The notes below the pieces were generated by a model that was not told the origin of the DNA, ran no database searches, and saw only the letters and a program-made list of their open reading frames with translations. Shown here piece after piece: positions 24,629 to 33,206 of a DNA stretch of 64,000 nucleotides; the stretch's first letter is position 1, and each line of letters starts with the position of its first letter. The DNA is from Curtobacterium sp. GC_Cur_3. Lineage in GTDB: Bacteria > Actinomycetota > Actinomycetes > Actinomycetales > Microbacteriaceae. The stretch spans positions 62,001-126,000 of the forward strand of contig NZ_JALNUI010000009.1 of NCBI RefSeq assembly GCF_026544205.1, given 5' to 3'. The position numbers were made by a program, and so were the translations under genes.

Positions 24629-25807
24629 ATGCGGCGACTGCGGGCGATCTGGGGTTCGTGGCGTCCGGACGACCGCTGGGTGTTCCGCGGCACGGCTGCC
24701 GTCGTCCTGCTCGCGTGCACGATCGAGTCGGGCCGCGTGGTGGCTTCGGGGTCGGGCCCCGGACCGGGAGTCGCGGTCGCGGCCACGGTGCTCGCGGCCG
24801 TCATGGCGCCCTGGACCCCGTGGGTGGCCCTCGCGCTGGCAGCGGTCGCACCCGTCCTCGGCGGGCTGTCTGGCTGGCAACCGATCGTGGCGTGGAGCTG
24901 CGCCGTTTTGCTGCTGTTCGCGGTCTCGTCACGCGAGGGCCATCCGGTCCGCGGAGCGGGCATCGTCGCACCCGGGGTCGTAATCGGAACACTCCTCGCA
25001 CCCGGGGCCGGCGGAGCAGTACCCACCGCGCTCGGCGCACTCATCTCCGTCGTTGCCGGCGTCGCGATCGGCTCGGGGCTCCGCGTGCAGCACCAGTACC
25101 GCGCTTCATTGGAGCAACGCGCAGCCGACGCGATCGCGACCCGCGAACTCGAGGCCGAGCGCCGCGTGGCCGAGGAACGCGTCCGGATCGCGCGGGACCT
25201 ACACGACGTCATCGGGCACGAGATCGCGGTGGTCAGCGTGCAGCTCGGGGTCGCCGAGGTCACCCTGCCCGCCGGGGCCGACGAGGCCCGGCGCGCGCTG
25301 GATGCCGCCCGGGACGGCGTGCGGAACGTCCTGACGGAGACGCAGCACGTCCTGACGGTGCTCCGCTCGGCGTCGAGCAGCGGCACCGACCTCGACGACC
25401 CGACGGCTCCGGCCCCCGGCATCGAGCAGCTCCGCGGACTCATCGCGTCGTACGAACGGATCGGCCTCGACGTCGATGCCCGACTGGACGACGTCGGCCC
25501 GGTCTCCGTGCCGATCGGTGTGACGGTTTACCGCGTGTTGCAGGAGTCGCTCACCAACGCCCACCGGCACGGCGAAGGCCGGACGACCGTCACCCTCGCC
25601 CGCGCCGGTGACGACCTGGTCCTCGAGGTCCGCACCCCCCGCCGGCGGACCCCGGCGGACGACCCCGTCGCGGGTCGGACTGGCGGTCTCGGGCTGGTCG
25701 GTATGCGCGAACGCGTCGCCGCCGTCGGAGGGTCCGTCCAGGCCGCGGCGGACGGCGTGCTGTTCGTCGTCCGCGCCCACCTCCCCACCGCGAACGGAGC
25801 ACGATGA
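24629..25807 (+). CDS. NarL-family sensor histidine kinase
   Basis: The 392-aa product has an N-terminal block of about five membrane spans (residues 20-150), a short linker and the HisKA_3 dimerisation/phosphoacceptor motif RIARDLHDVIGHE with H192. A HATPase domain follows (LQESLTNAHRHG; GGLGLVGMRERV). No large extracellular domain is visible, so the membrane itself or a small ligand is probably sensed, as in cell-envelope-stress kinases. The response regulator gene overlaps by four bases. Confidence 0.92.
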   Translation: MRRLRAIWGSWRPDDRWVFRGTAAVVLLACTIESGRVVASGSGPGPGVAVAATVLAAVMAPWTPWVALALAAVAPVLGGLSGWQPIVAWSCAVLLLFAVSSREGHPVRGAGIVAPGVVIGTLLAPGAGGAVPTALGALISVVAGVAIGSGLRVQHQYRASLEQRAADAIATRELEAERRVAEERVRIARDLHDVIGHEIAVVSVQLGVAEVTLPAGADEARRALDAARDGVRNVLTETQHVLTVLRSASSSGTDLDDPTAPAPGIEQLRGLIASYERIGLDVDARLDDVGPVSVPIGVTVYRVLQESLTNAHRHGEGRTTVTLARAGDDLVLEVRTPRRRTPADDPVAGRTGGLGLVGMRERVAAVGGSVQAAADGVLFVVRAHLPTANGAR

Positions 25808-26466
25808 CCACACGAGTGATCCTGATCGACGACCAGGACATGATCCGACTGGGGCTCCGCGCGATCCTCGACCGCCAGGACGGCATCGAGGTCGTCGGCG
25901 AGGCCGGAGACGGGCTCGCCGCGGTGCAGACGGCACTGTCGGTCCCGGCGGACGTCATCATGATGGACATCCGGATGCCGGGCATCGACGGCGTCGAAGC
26001 GACCCGACGGATCCGCGCGGAACGCACCGCGGAGCAGGTGCGCATCGTCATGCTGACGACCTTCGACCAGGACGAACTCGTCTTCGCGGCGCTACGCGCC
26101 GGGGCGAACGGGTTCCTCAGCAAGGCCGCGGGACCCGCAGAACTCGTCGCCGCGATCGAGGAGGTGGCAGCGGGCGGAGGAGCGCTGTCCGCGGCGGCCG
26201 CAGCGGCCCTCATCGGACAGGTCGCCCTCACCCCCGCGTCCTCCGTCGACCCGGAGATGACCCGGCGCTTCGTGGCCCTCACCGCTCGCGAGCGCGACGT
26301 CGTGGTGATGGTCAGCCGAGGTCAGGGCATTGACGCCATCAGCGCCGAGCTGTTCCTCTCACCACTCACGGTCAAGACCCACGTGAACCGGGCCATGGCG
26401 AAGGTCGACGCCCGCGACCGGGCCCAGCTCGTGGCGTTCGCGTTCCAGGCCGGCCTGGTCGACTGA
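25804..26466 (+). CDS. LuxR/NarL-type response regulator
   Basis: The 220-aa product has a receiver with the D9-D10 acidic pair, phospho-acceptor D55 (VIMMDIRMPG) and K at the end of the receiver (FLSKAAGP). A LuxR helix-turn-helix follows (LTARERDVVVMVSRG, FLSPLTVKTHVNRAMAKV). It is the cognate partner of the overlapping kinase gene. It presumably regulates the divergent membrane-protein pair, by position. The 3' 108 bases also serve as antisense coding region for the next gene. Confidence 0.93.
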   Translation: MTTRVILIDDQDMIRLGLRAILDRQDGIEVVGEAGDGLAAVQTALSVPADVIMMDIRMPGIDGVEATRRIRAERTAEQVRIVMLTTFDQDELVFAALRAGANGFLSKAAGPAELVAAIEEVAAGGGALSAAAAAALIGQVALTPASSVDPEMTRRFVALTARERDVVVMVSRGQGIDAISAELFLSPLTVKTHVNRAMAKVDARDRAQLVAFAFQAGLVD

Positions 26467-27144
26467 GGTCGGCGCCGGCGTATCAGGGAACCGTCGCAGC
26501 GCCATCGCGAGCCCCATCACTGCAGCCACGCCGCCGAAGAACACCCCACTCGCCCCAGTGAACGCAGCAGCCTCCTCGACGCTACCCGCGAACGAGAGCA
26601 GTGCCGACTGGGTCAGCACGAGCAGGACCACCGCGGCGGCGACGTTCACGAGCTTCGTCGCCTCGACGAGCGGTTCCCCGTCCTTGCGCGCGGTTACCGC
26701 ACCGCAGACCCCAATTCCGAGCTCGGCGAACGTCGCCGACGCGATGATAATTGCCACCCACTTGTCGTAGTGCACCGGGTGCGCTCGTCCGACGAGCATC
26801 GGCACGCTGCACCCAATGAACACGATCGACATTGCGGTCACCGCACCCCCGATCCACCGGTGGCCGGCCTGCCGGAACCGCATCCGGTCACCGTTCGTCG
26901 CATCGAACGCGAACGACAGCCGGTATCGGCGGACGGCCCAGATCTTCGCGGCTGCAACCCCGAACGTGAAGATCACGGTCGCGGCGAGGAACAACGAGGG
27001 AGCGGCGCAGAACAGGACGACCTTCCACCCCGCCATCACGAGGCTGCCCGGGACCGACAGCACGGCGAGCACGAGCCCGCGCCGCGGCCGATCCCGCCAC
27101 ACCGTGACGGCGTACTGCACAGCCGCCTTCCTGGTCACCGGCAT
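26359..27144 (-). CDS. multi-pass membrane protein of unknown function
   Basis: The 261-aa product has about six hydrophobic segments in residues 15-215. No family is recognised. Its start overlaps the stop of the dehydrogenase gene (TGATG), so the two are made together. The reading frame runs 108 bases into the convergent response regulator gene before meeting a stop, giving a C-terminal tail (from about TSVDQAGLERERHELG) that is simply the antisense of a conserved gene. The original stop may have been lost. Confidence 0.65.
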   Translation of the reverse strand: MPVTRKAAVQYAVTVWRDRPRRGLVLAVLSVPGSLVMAGWKVVLFCAAPSLFLAATVIFTFGVAAAKIWAVRRYRLSFAFDATNGDRMRFRQAGHRWIGGAVTAMSIVFIGCSVPMLVGRAHPVHYDKWVAIIIASATFAELGIGVCGAVTARKDGEPLVEATKLVNVAAAVVLLVLTQSALLSFAGSVEEAAAFTGASGVFFGGVAAVMGLAMALRRFPDTPAPTSVDQAGLERERHELGPVAGVDLRHGPVHVGLDREW

Positions 27145-28160
27145 CAGTCGAACGTGACGACGACCTTGTCGGCCGCCCCGGGGGTCGCCGCCACCCGGAG
27201 GGCCTCGAGCACGTCGCTCGCCGGAAAGATGTCGCTGACGATCTGCGCGTACGCCCCGGGGTTTGCGATAATGTGCTCGGTGACGTCGAAGATCTCGGTC
27301 GGGTACCCCATGGCGGTCACGATCGTCGGCTCGACGGCCAGCAGGTCACCGAAGTCGACCTCCACGGGCCGCTTGTGCACGGCCACGACGCCGATCGTCG
27401 CGCGGTGCTTCGCCAGCCGCAACGCCGTCTGCCCGGTGGCAGGGACGCCGGCGGCGTCGAGCCAGACGTCGGTGCCGGACTTCCCGCCGTGTCCAACGCC
27501 GTCGCGCGCTTCGCCGTGCAGGGCGATCAGACGCTCGTCCAGTGGCTCCTCGGCCGAGTTCACGACCGCGTCGGCGCCGACGAGCAGCGCCTTCTCGAGT
27601 CGCGAGGGGATCACGTCGACGACGACCACGTGCCCGACGCCGAGCGCCTTATAACTGATCACGGCGCCCAGCCCAATCGGGCCGGCACCGAACACGACGA
27701 CCGTGTCGCCCGGCTGCGGCGCGGTCCGATTCACGGCGTGCAGGGCAACCGCCATCGGCTCGTTGAGCGCGGCAACCTGCCACGGCAGGTCCTCCGGGAC
27801 GATCGCGACGCTGGTACCGAGCGCGGCCTGCTCGACGAGCAGGAACTCGGACAGCCCGCCCGTGGGGCCGCCGTTGCCGATGATCCCGCGTGGGTCGCCC
27901 ATCGGGTTCACCACCACGTGGTCGCCGACGGCGATGCCCTCGACCGCGTCGCCGACGACGGCCACCTCACCGGCGACCTCGTGTCCGAGCGGAGTGCGCC
28001 CTTCGCGCGGTGGGATGCCGCCGCGGGCGGCGTAGAAGGCGTCGGAGCCGCAGACCCCGCACGCCTTGACAGCGATCAGGACGTCGGCGGGGCCGACCTC
28101 GGGGACGGGTTCCTCGCGGATCTCGACGGATCCGGGGCCGGTGACGACGACGGTGCGCAT
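27144..28160 (-). CDS. zinc-dependent medium-chain alcohol dehydrogenase
   Basis: The product is 338 aa from MRTVVVTG. Zinc ligands are visible in ACGVCGSDAFY and GHEVAGEV. The nucleotide fold has VVVFGAGPIGLGAVISYKAL. The four-cysteine structural zinc loop of classical alcohol dehydrogenases is absent (NPMGDPRGIIGNGG instead), as in several polyol and butanediol-type members. It most likely oxidises a secondary alcohol or polyol with NAD(P). It is coupled to a membrane protein of unknown role. Confidence 0.85.
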   Translation of the reverse strand: MRTVVVTGPGSVEIREEPVPEVGPADVLIAVKACGVCGSDAFYAARGGIPPREGRTPLGHEVAGEVAVVGDAVEGIAVGDHVVVNPMGDPRGIIGNGGPTGGLSEFLLVEQAALGTSVAIVPEDLPWQVAALNEPMAVALHAVNRTAPQPGDTVVVFGAGPIGLGAVISYKALGVGHVVVVDVIPSRLEKALLVGADAVVNSAEEPLDERLIALHGEARDGVGHGGKSGTDVWLDAAGVPATGQTALRLAKHRATIGVVAVHKRPVEVDFGDLLAVEPTIVTAMGYPTEIFDVTEHIIANPGAYAQIVSDIFPASDVLEALRVAATPGAADKVVVTFD

Positions 28161-28517
28161 GGTTCTCCTCACGTCACGAGCACGGGCGGCTCGGGACGGA
28201 ACCATTTGACCGCGACGGCGACCCGCCGGCGTACTGCGAACGTGGTATCCCGACGTCGTCGGACGGACGGCGCGCCATCTCTAGGAAATTCGCACTAGGA
28301 AGAGACCTGGAGCACACTCCTGCGCACCGCACGATCCAACGAATGTCACTGCGATCGAGAGGTCGGCGACAACCTTGGTCGCCACGAGCGCAGTGAACGC
28401 AACCCCTACCGCAGTAATCAAATCTCGCTGCGAGGATGAGTGCAGGGATACCGTCCGGGCCTCCTTCGCTCGACCATGACGGTCCTGGTCCTGGTCCTGA
28501 ATGTTCGGATAATCGCG
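28161..28517. other. intergenic stretch
   Basis: It lies between the dehydrogenase start and a gene scar. I see no supported gene, RNA or convincing hairpin. The promoter of the dehydrogenase operon should lie at its left end. Confidence 0.4.
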
Positions 28518-28850
28518 CTAGCGGGTGTCAACGTGACACCGAACAAAGCGACCGCGATCACCCTGTGGCGACGTACTCACTGTTTGGGAGAAGCCGTGCA
28601 AGCGGCTCGCTGATCTGAAAACTCGATAGACGGCATAACCGACGGCCACACCCAGGACGTTCGCGATGATGTTGTTCACGTCGGCCAGGCGTCCACCAGA
28701 AAGCAAGCGCACATCCGCGTACTGCAACACCTCGATGCTCACGCTGACGACCAGGCCAACGAGAAGCACTGCGCAAAGGGTCCGCCGCCTCGTCAGTGCC
28801 GGAACGAGGAACCCGAGCGGCGCGGTGAGCAGAACGTTCTCGGCGAAACC
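28518..28850 (-). pseudogene. 5'-truncated vanZ-family gene
   Basis: Read leftward from about 28850 without a start codon, the frame gives FAENVLLTAPLGFLVPAL, then LLVGLVVSVSIEVLQYADVR and LADVNNIIANVLGVAVGYAV. These are the middle and C-terminal membrane segments of VanZ-like proteins. The usual N-terminal segments are missing. An internal GTG at 28769 could start an 83-aa remnant. The break coincides with the start of an aquaporin remnant on the other strand. Confidence 0.7.
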
Positions 28851-29118
28851 TATGGTCTATCGCTTCGGCAACGAGGGCCTCGGGTACGCCGCCGTCGCCA
28901 TGGTCATCTTCGTCCTCACCATCGGTGCGGGCGGTCCAACGTCTGCGGCTATGAACCCGTTTCGGGACCTCGGACCCCGCGTCATCTACACGATCATTTA
29001 CCGCGGCAGTGGGATGCCGTCAGCCCGCTGGGACTACGCCTGGGTTCCCATCGCTGGACCCTTGATCGGCTCCGGCCTCGGCGTCATAGCGAGCCTCCTA
29101 CTCCCAGCAAATGGGTGA
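28846..29118 (+). pseudogene. 5'-truncated aquaporin/glycerol-facilitator gene
   Basis: The frame encodes only the last third of an MIP-family channel: a membrane segment (VAMVIFVLTIGAGGPTSAAM), the second NPA-box variant NPFRDLGPR, and WDYAWVPIAGPLIGSGLG with the final span. Intact family members are about 230-280 aa; here at most 90 residues remain. An internal ATG at 28846 starts the frame, but the preceding bases belong to the opposing vanZ remnant. It is certainly a fragment. Confidence 0.8.
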
Positions 29119-29313
29119 GGCTTGAACCGTCCTTGGGCGGCGGGTCCACGCCCCTCATCAACTCAAAATTGGCCAAAGCATCGGATGCTCGAACACGGCG
29201 GCCGGGCGCTGGCCGTCACTACCCCTGGCCCGACCGTTGTCCTGGGCGATAAGACGCGCTTGCCGTCGAAGAAGGAATCAGGCTTCCGTCGGATGAGCTG
29301 CGATTTGGCGGTT

Positions 29314-30216
29314 TCAAGGGGTCGTTGCAACGGGTGGTTGTTTCGGGTCCGAGAGTAGCTGCTCGAATGCTTCTGCCGGGGTGCGGTGGCCGAGCGTTTT
29401 GCGGGGTCGTCCGTTGAGTTCCGTGGTGACTTCGAGGAGCCGTTCCGGCGTGTGGATGCTGAGGTCGATGGACTTCGGGAAGTACTGGCGGAGCAGGCCG
29501 TTGGTGTTCTCGTTGGAACCGCGCTGCCACGGTTTGTGGGGGTCCCAGAAGTAGATCGCCAAGTCGGTGGCGAGGGTGATGTCCTTGTGCCGGGCAAGCT
29601 CCGTGCCCTGATCCCACGTCAACGACCGACGCAGATGCACGGGCAGGGTCTGGATGGTGGGGATCATCGCGTCGCGGACCGCGTCGGCGCTGTGCCCATC
29701 AGGCAGGTGCAGCAGCATCACGTACCGGGTCGTGCGCTCGACGAGAGTGCCGATAGCGCTCCTGGCGTTCGTGCCGACGATCAGGTCGCCTTCCCAGCGG
29801 CCGGGCACGGCCCGGTCGTCAGCTTCGGCGGAGCGTTCACTGATCAGGACCATGTCGCGGATCTTCGACCACGAAGCCCGCCTGGGCTCGCCGCGGTGCC
29901 GGCGGATTGCACGGCCGGTGCGGAGGTGTGTGTGCAGGTCAGCGCGCAAGTGGCCCCGGCCCTGGACGAACAGGGACTGGTAGATCGTCTCGTGAGACAC
30001 GTGCATCTCCGGCCGGTTCGGGAAGGACCTGACCAGGTCATCACGGATCTGCTCCGGGGACCGGTTCCGCACCAACCGCAACTCAACCTGCAGAGCCAGC
30101 TCGACCCTGTCCAGCTTCCGCGGTTTGGGCCGGCGCGCTCGGACGCGGCACCGCTTCTCAGCCGCGTATGGCCGGTATCCGCCAGATCGCAGCGGAACTC
30201 GGGCGGGCGCCCTCAA
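29314..30216 (-). pseudogene. IS30 transposase lacking its N-terminal DNA-binding region
   Basis: About 300 aa remain; family members are usually 350 or more. Recognisable parts are GGYRPYAAEKRC, SPEQIRDDLVRSFP, VSHETIYQSLF, the catalytic region VPGRWEGDLIVGT (first Asp), LTWDQGTE (second Asp) and PHKPWQRGSNENTNGLLRQY (Glu), and LNGRPRKTLGHRTP. The DDE core therefore looks intact. Upstream of GGYRPY the reading frame is the complement of the missing helix-turn-helix, and only a TTG could start it. The enzyme is probably inactive for end recognition. Confidence 0.8.
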
Positions 30217-30233
30217 CGATCAGTCGAGAGCTA
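30177..30233 (+). pseudogene. inverted helix-turn-helix fragment of the IS30 transposase
   Basis: On the plus strand this segment encodes IRQIAAELGRAPSTISREL, the classical IS30 N-terminal helix-turn-helix, preceded by MAG. The rest of the transposase is on the minus strand, starting right beside it. The bases at the junction (GTATCCGCC) serve both readings, which suggests that inversion occurred between short inverted repeats inside the gene. Confidence 0.7.
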
Positions 30234-30557
30234 GGCGTACCGGTATTCGGATCCGGAGTTCGACGAGCCGCCGCCGCCCTGTTGCTCAGGCAGTTGGATC
30301 TGCTCGCCGTCCGGGAAGACTAGGGTCTGCCCGATCGGGTCACAGCTCGGCAGCTGCTCCGTGTTCAGCGTCTCAACCAGGACCGGCGCTGCGGTCGTAC
30401 AAGCAGGCAGGGTCGCCTCACCTGCCGTGAGAGTCAGGTACCCGTCATCCGCACCCCGTTTGCTACAGCTCGTCAGTGCGAGCACAGCCGCGATGACCAG
30501 GCCACAGATCCCGAAGGCGCGAGCGTTCACGAGGACCAGTCTGCCGCCGATCGGCAT
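30231..30557 (-). CDS. lipoprotein, 3' end reached by the IS30 fragment
   Basis: The product is 108 aa from ATG 30557; a GTG at 30530 is also possible. The frame is open further upstream to 30845, but that extension is not recognisable. A signal peptide (ARAFGICGLVIAAVLALTSC) ends in a lipobox with the modified Cys, followed by a small exported part with CTTA and LPSCDPIG cysteines. The C-terminus is Gln/Gly-rich. The stop codon is formed by bases of the inverted IS30 fragment, so the protein may be shortened. The function is unknown. Confidence 0.6.
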   Translation of the reverse strand: MPIGGRLVLVNARAFGICGLVIAAVLALTSCSKRGADDGYLTLTAGEATLPACTTAAPVLVETLNTEQLPSCDPIGQTLVFPDGEQIQLPEQQGGGGSSNSGSEYRYA

Positions 30558-30886
30558 CGCCCGGACGCCGATCCCCTGTCGGGCTGCCGAGCAAGTGGCT
30601 TCGTCTTCTTCGTCCAGCCAGGCAAGGTGGTCGGCGCTGCCGCGCAGAGCCGGTTTGTACCGGTCGAGCTCCGGGGCGTGCACGCGCTTCGCGAGAAGTA
30701 CGAGAAGGTTGGCGAGGGCGGTGTTCGGCCGGCCATCGACGTGGAACGTCAGGGCCTCGAAGGCTCCGAGGGCGACGGAGTCAAGGAACTCAGCCCGCGC
30801 TCGCGCAAAGACCCCGTAGCGAGTTGAGCCGGAAAGCTGCGGCAACGCGCCCGTTGATCGAGGTTGCTGTCCCCGGTCGCAAGGCG

Positions 30887-31738
30887 TCAGTCGCAGGACG
30901 TCAAGGTGCCCCGTGTGATCTCGACCGACCTGACGTGGACACCGTCAGCGTCGATCACGAACAAGGCCGGCCCCGATCCGACGTTCACCGTCCACGACGA
31001 GTACGCATCGGGCGCGGGGAGTCGTGCAGCGTCGATACCGGAGGGTTTACCCTCAGCCTCGGGGTAGGCCGCGCGGAGCTCGTCGAGCGTGGAGCCGATG
31101 CCGATCCCCGCGCTGGTGGTCGGACCGGTCGTCCCGGTGTACGAAGACCCGACGGGTAGCTGGGTCAGCACGCCGATCACCACTCCGCTCTCGGAGAAGA
31201 CGGTGACAGGCGGGGCTCCGTCACGCTTCCATGCGCTTCCGCCAGACTCCGGCACACAGACGTCAGCTGCGGAGTTGCGCACGTAGGCGATTCCGAGGTC
31301 GTCCGTCTCTCCGACGGTCGTGCCGCCGAGCGCGACAGGCCCGAATTCGTCACCCGAGACCGTCCAGGTGGACGGGTCGTCGAGTGCGAAGGCGCCCTTC
31401 CTGGGCGTGGCCGAGGGCGTGGGCGCCTGCGTCGGTGTGGGGTCGGGCGTCTCCTCGACTGGTGCCGCCGCGGGGGTGCTCGGCGCTGCCGGTTCGGTCG
31501 GGCTGGGCGACGTGGTGGGTGCGGGTGCTGCGGTGAAGGGCTGCGGGATCATCCCGAGCGCCACACCACCACTCGTCGCACCGAGGCCGAGGAGCGCGAT
31601 CACGCCGATGACGACCCCGGCACGACGGCCACGTCGGCGGGGCGCCGGGCGGCGTTCCTCCGCGCGGTCGAGCACGGACTGCTTCATCGTGACGAGCATG
31701 CGCTGCAGGTCGTCTCCGGTGGGGGGCTCAGTGTTCAT
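30887..31738 (-). CDS. membrane-anchored exported protein, possible anti-sigma partner
   Basis: The 283-aa product has a short cytoplasmic N-terminus (DDLQRMLVTMKQSVLDRAEE), one membrane span at ~42-62, a long Pro/Thr/Ser/Ala linker and an exported C-terminal domain of about 150 residues with two cysteines (AADVCVPES and LTSCD). Its start overlaps the stop region of the sigma gene by 11 bases, the usual order for a sigma factor and its membrane partner. There is no zinc anti-sigma motif, so the role as anti-sigma factor is only inferred. It may instead be a target or co-sensor. Confidence 0.7.
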   Translation of the reverse strand: MNTEPPTGDDLQRMLVTMKQSVLDRAEERRPAPRRRGRRAGVVIGVIALLGLGATSGGVALGMIPQPFTAAPAPTTSPSPTEPAAPSTPAAAPVEETPDPTPTQAPTPSATPRKGAFALDDPSTWTVSGDEFGPVALGGTTVGETDDLGIAYVRNSAADVCVPESGGSAWKRDGAPPVTVFSESGVVIGVLTQLPVGSSYTGTTGPTTSAGIGIGSTLDELRAAYPEAEGKPSGIDAARLPAPDAYSSWTVNVGSGPALFVIDADGVHVRSVEITRGTLTSCD

Positions 31739-32234
31739 CGTGCATCACCGCCTTCTCCTGTCGGGCTCGGGACGAGCGCTTCGTGACCGGCTGTGCGCGA
31801 AGGCCGAGCAGCCGGGCCGCTTCTGCGTAGGAGTGCCCGTCGACCAGACACAGGTCCACGATCTGTCGGTCCGTCGGCGCCAGGGCCGCGATCTCGCCGC
31901 GGACCCAGTGCAGGGGGTGTGCCTCCGGTGATGAGGACGGCGGGCCGTCGCGCTCGGTCGTCCGTCGCGCCTGGGTCCTGGCATGGTCTCGGCACACGAC
32001 CAGCAGCCACGGCAGCAGTGCGCCGGTGACGAGACCGATCGTGGGGGCCTCGTGCCACAGCGTCCGGAACGTGTCCTGCACCAGTGCTCGGGCGTCGCCA
32101 GGGGTGTCTGCCTGTGCCCATGCGTAGCGGGTCAGGGTGGGTGCGAAGCGGTCGAACGCGTCGGCGAGTGCCGTGCGGTCCCCGTCCGCGAGCCGCCGCG
32201 TCAGTGTCGCGTCGGCTTGGGTGTCGTCATCCAC
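31728..32234 (-). CDS. ECF-type sigma-70 factor
   Basis: The 168-aa product has region 2 (LADAFDRFAPTLTRYAWAQA, then DARALVQDTFRTLWHE) and region 4 (LAPTDRQIVDLCLVDGHSYA, then EAARLLGLRAQPVTKR). The sequence deviates from consensus, for example in region 2.3 (PWLLVVCRDHAR). It is probably a specialised, possibly diverged sigma factor. It is co-transcribed with the membrane-anchored protein that follows. Confidence 0.8.
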   Translation of the reverse strand: MDDDTQADATLTRRLADGDRTALADAFDRFAPTLTRYAWAQADTPGDARALVQDTFRTLWHEAPTIGLVTGALLPWLLVVCRDHARTQARRTTERDGPPSSSPEAHPLHWVRGEIAALAPTDRQIVDLCLVDGHSYAEAARLLGLRAQPVTKRSSRARQEKAVMHDEH

Positions 32235-32730
32235 GGTTGCCCCCTCTCACACCAGAAGTGTCCGGCACGGCCCGATCCTGACAAGCTGCCCCGGCCCTCT
32301 GCGTGTCGCGACTTCCTCGGCTCCACCAGAAGATGACCTCATGGTCCGCGATCCCTTTTCCCTTGACCTTGTACGGCCACCCTCGAACGGCTCCGCGGTC
32401 TGATCTCTGAGCCCGACTCGGGCGCATCGTTCATCTGGGAAGACAATCGCCGAGGGTACGACGAGATATACCGATCCGTCCCGATAGCCGGTCGCTCACC
32501 GGTGTGTAGAGGGATGCGGTCAACCGCGACAACTTGGCCATGTCCCGCTTGACCAGGAGATTCTTGTAGCCTATCCCTCAAAATCGCCCCGGCGAAGGGG
32601 CGCTAAACGCTACACGCTCGAGTTGCCTTCGCGGGCTGCTGTGGTCAGGCAGAGGGGATAGACCGAGGTAGCTCGCTGAAGTCCTCAGCCCTCAAGCTGA
32701 CATAAGAGACCGCTATGGGCGCGGATAGTT
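32235..32730. other. intergenic stretch without a supported gene
   Basis: Small frames exist on both strands but have neither ribosome binding sites nor recognisable sequence. A short hairpin (CGCCCC/GGGGCG, loop GGCGAA) lies at 32585-32602. The sigma-factor promoter should be at the left end. Confidence 0.4.
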
Positions 32731-32762
32731 ACGGCCGGTCAGCCCGTGGGATGACCGGCCGT
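32731..32762 (-). terminator. hairpin terminator after lsr2
   Basis: An 11-bp perfect stem (ACGGCCGGTCA / TGACCGGCCGT) with a 10-base loop lies 22 bases beyond the lsr2 stop. Confidence 0.7.
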
Positions 32763-32784
32763 TGTTGCGCGTGGGTGAGTGGTG

Positions 32785-33129
32785 TCAGTGTGCGGCGTCG
32801 TACGCATCGCGGACTGCCTGGCTGATGCGGCCGCGCGAGGAGACGTCATGTCCATTCGCGTTCGCCCACTCGCGGATCTTCCCGAGTTCTTCCGAGTTAC
32901 CACGCCGTGGCGCACTCCCGGTGCTGGCACGGCCGGAGCGGCTGTTGACCTTCCGGGCGGCGGCGATGTAGACGGAGAACGCGTCGCGGAGCGCGTCGGC
33001 GTTATTGTCGGTGAGATCGATTTCGTAGTTGGTGCCGTCGAAGCCGAAGGTGACGGTGCGGCCGGCACCATCTTCGATGGTGTCGCCGGTGAGGTCATCG
33101 ACGATGTGTGTGGTGACTTTTTGCGCCAT
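32785..33129 (-). CDS. lsr2: Lsr2-family nucleoid-associated protein
   Basis: The 114-aa product opens with MAQKVTTHIVDDLTGD and has the dimerisation domain with VTFGFDGTNYEIDLT. A variable linker follows, then the C-terminal DNA-binding domain IREWANANGHDVSSRGRIS with the RGR minor-groove motif. Lsr2 coats AT-rich or foreign DNA and silences it. Elements often carry an extra copy. It is encoded downstream of the AAA ATPase in the same direction. Confidence 0.95.
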   Translation of the reverse strand: MAQKVTTHIVDDLTGDTIEDGAGRTVTFGFDGTNYEIDLTDNNADALRDAFSVYIAAARKVNSRSGRASTGSAPRRGNSEELGKIREWANANGHDVSSRGRISQAVRDAYDAAH

Positions 33130-33206
33130 GTTCTTACTCCAACCGTGGGACGGACTTCTAGCCTGACAGAGATGGTCGGCGCTTCTAGCGTCGAAACGGG
33201 GGAGCC

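Larger units (their letters stand above)
29305..30240 (-). mobile_element. damaged IS30-family insertion sequence
   Basis: The element carries a leftward IS30-type transposase. The 3' end overlaps a candidate terminal repeat at 29311-29331 (GTTTCAAGGGGTCGTTGCAA). No matching inverted copy is found near 30240, so the 5' end appears deleted. At the 5' side a 57-bp part of the transposase helix-turn-helix region is present in inverted orientation. The element lies beside the truncated vanZ and aquaporin pieces and against a lipoprotein gene, and probably caused these breaks. Confidence 0.75.
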
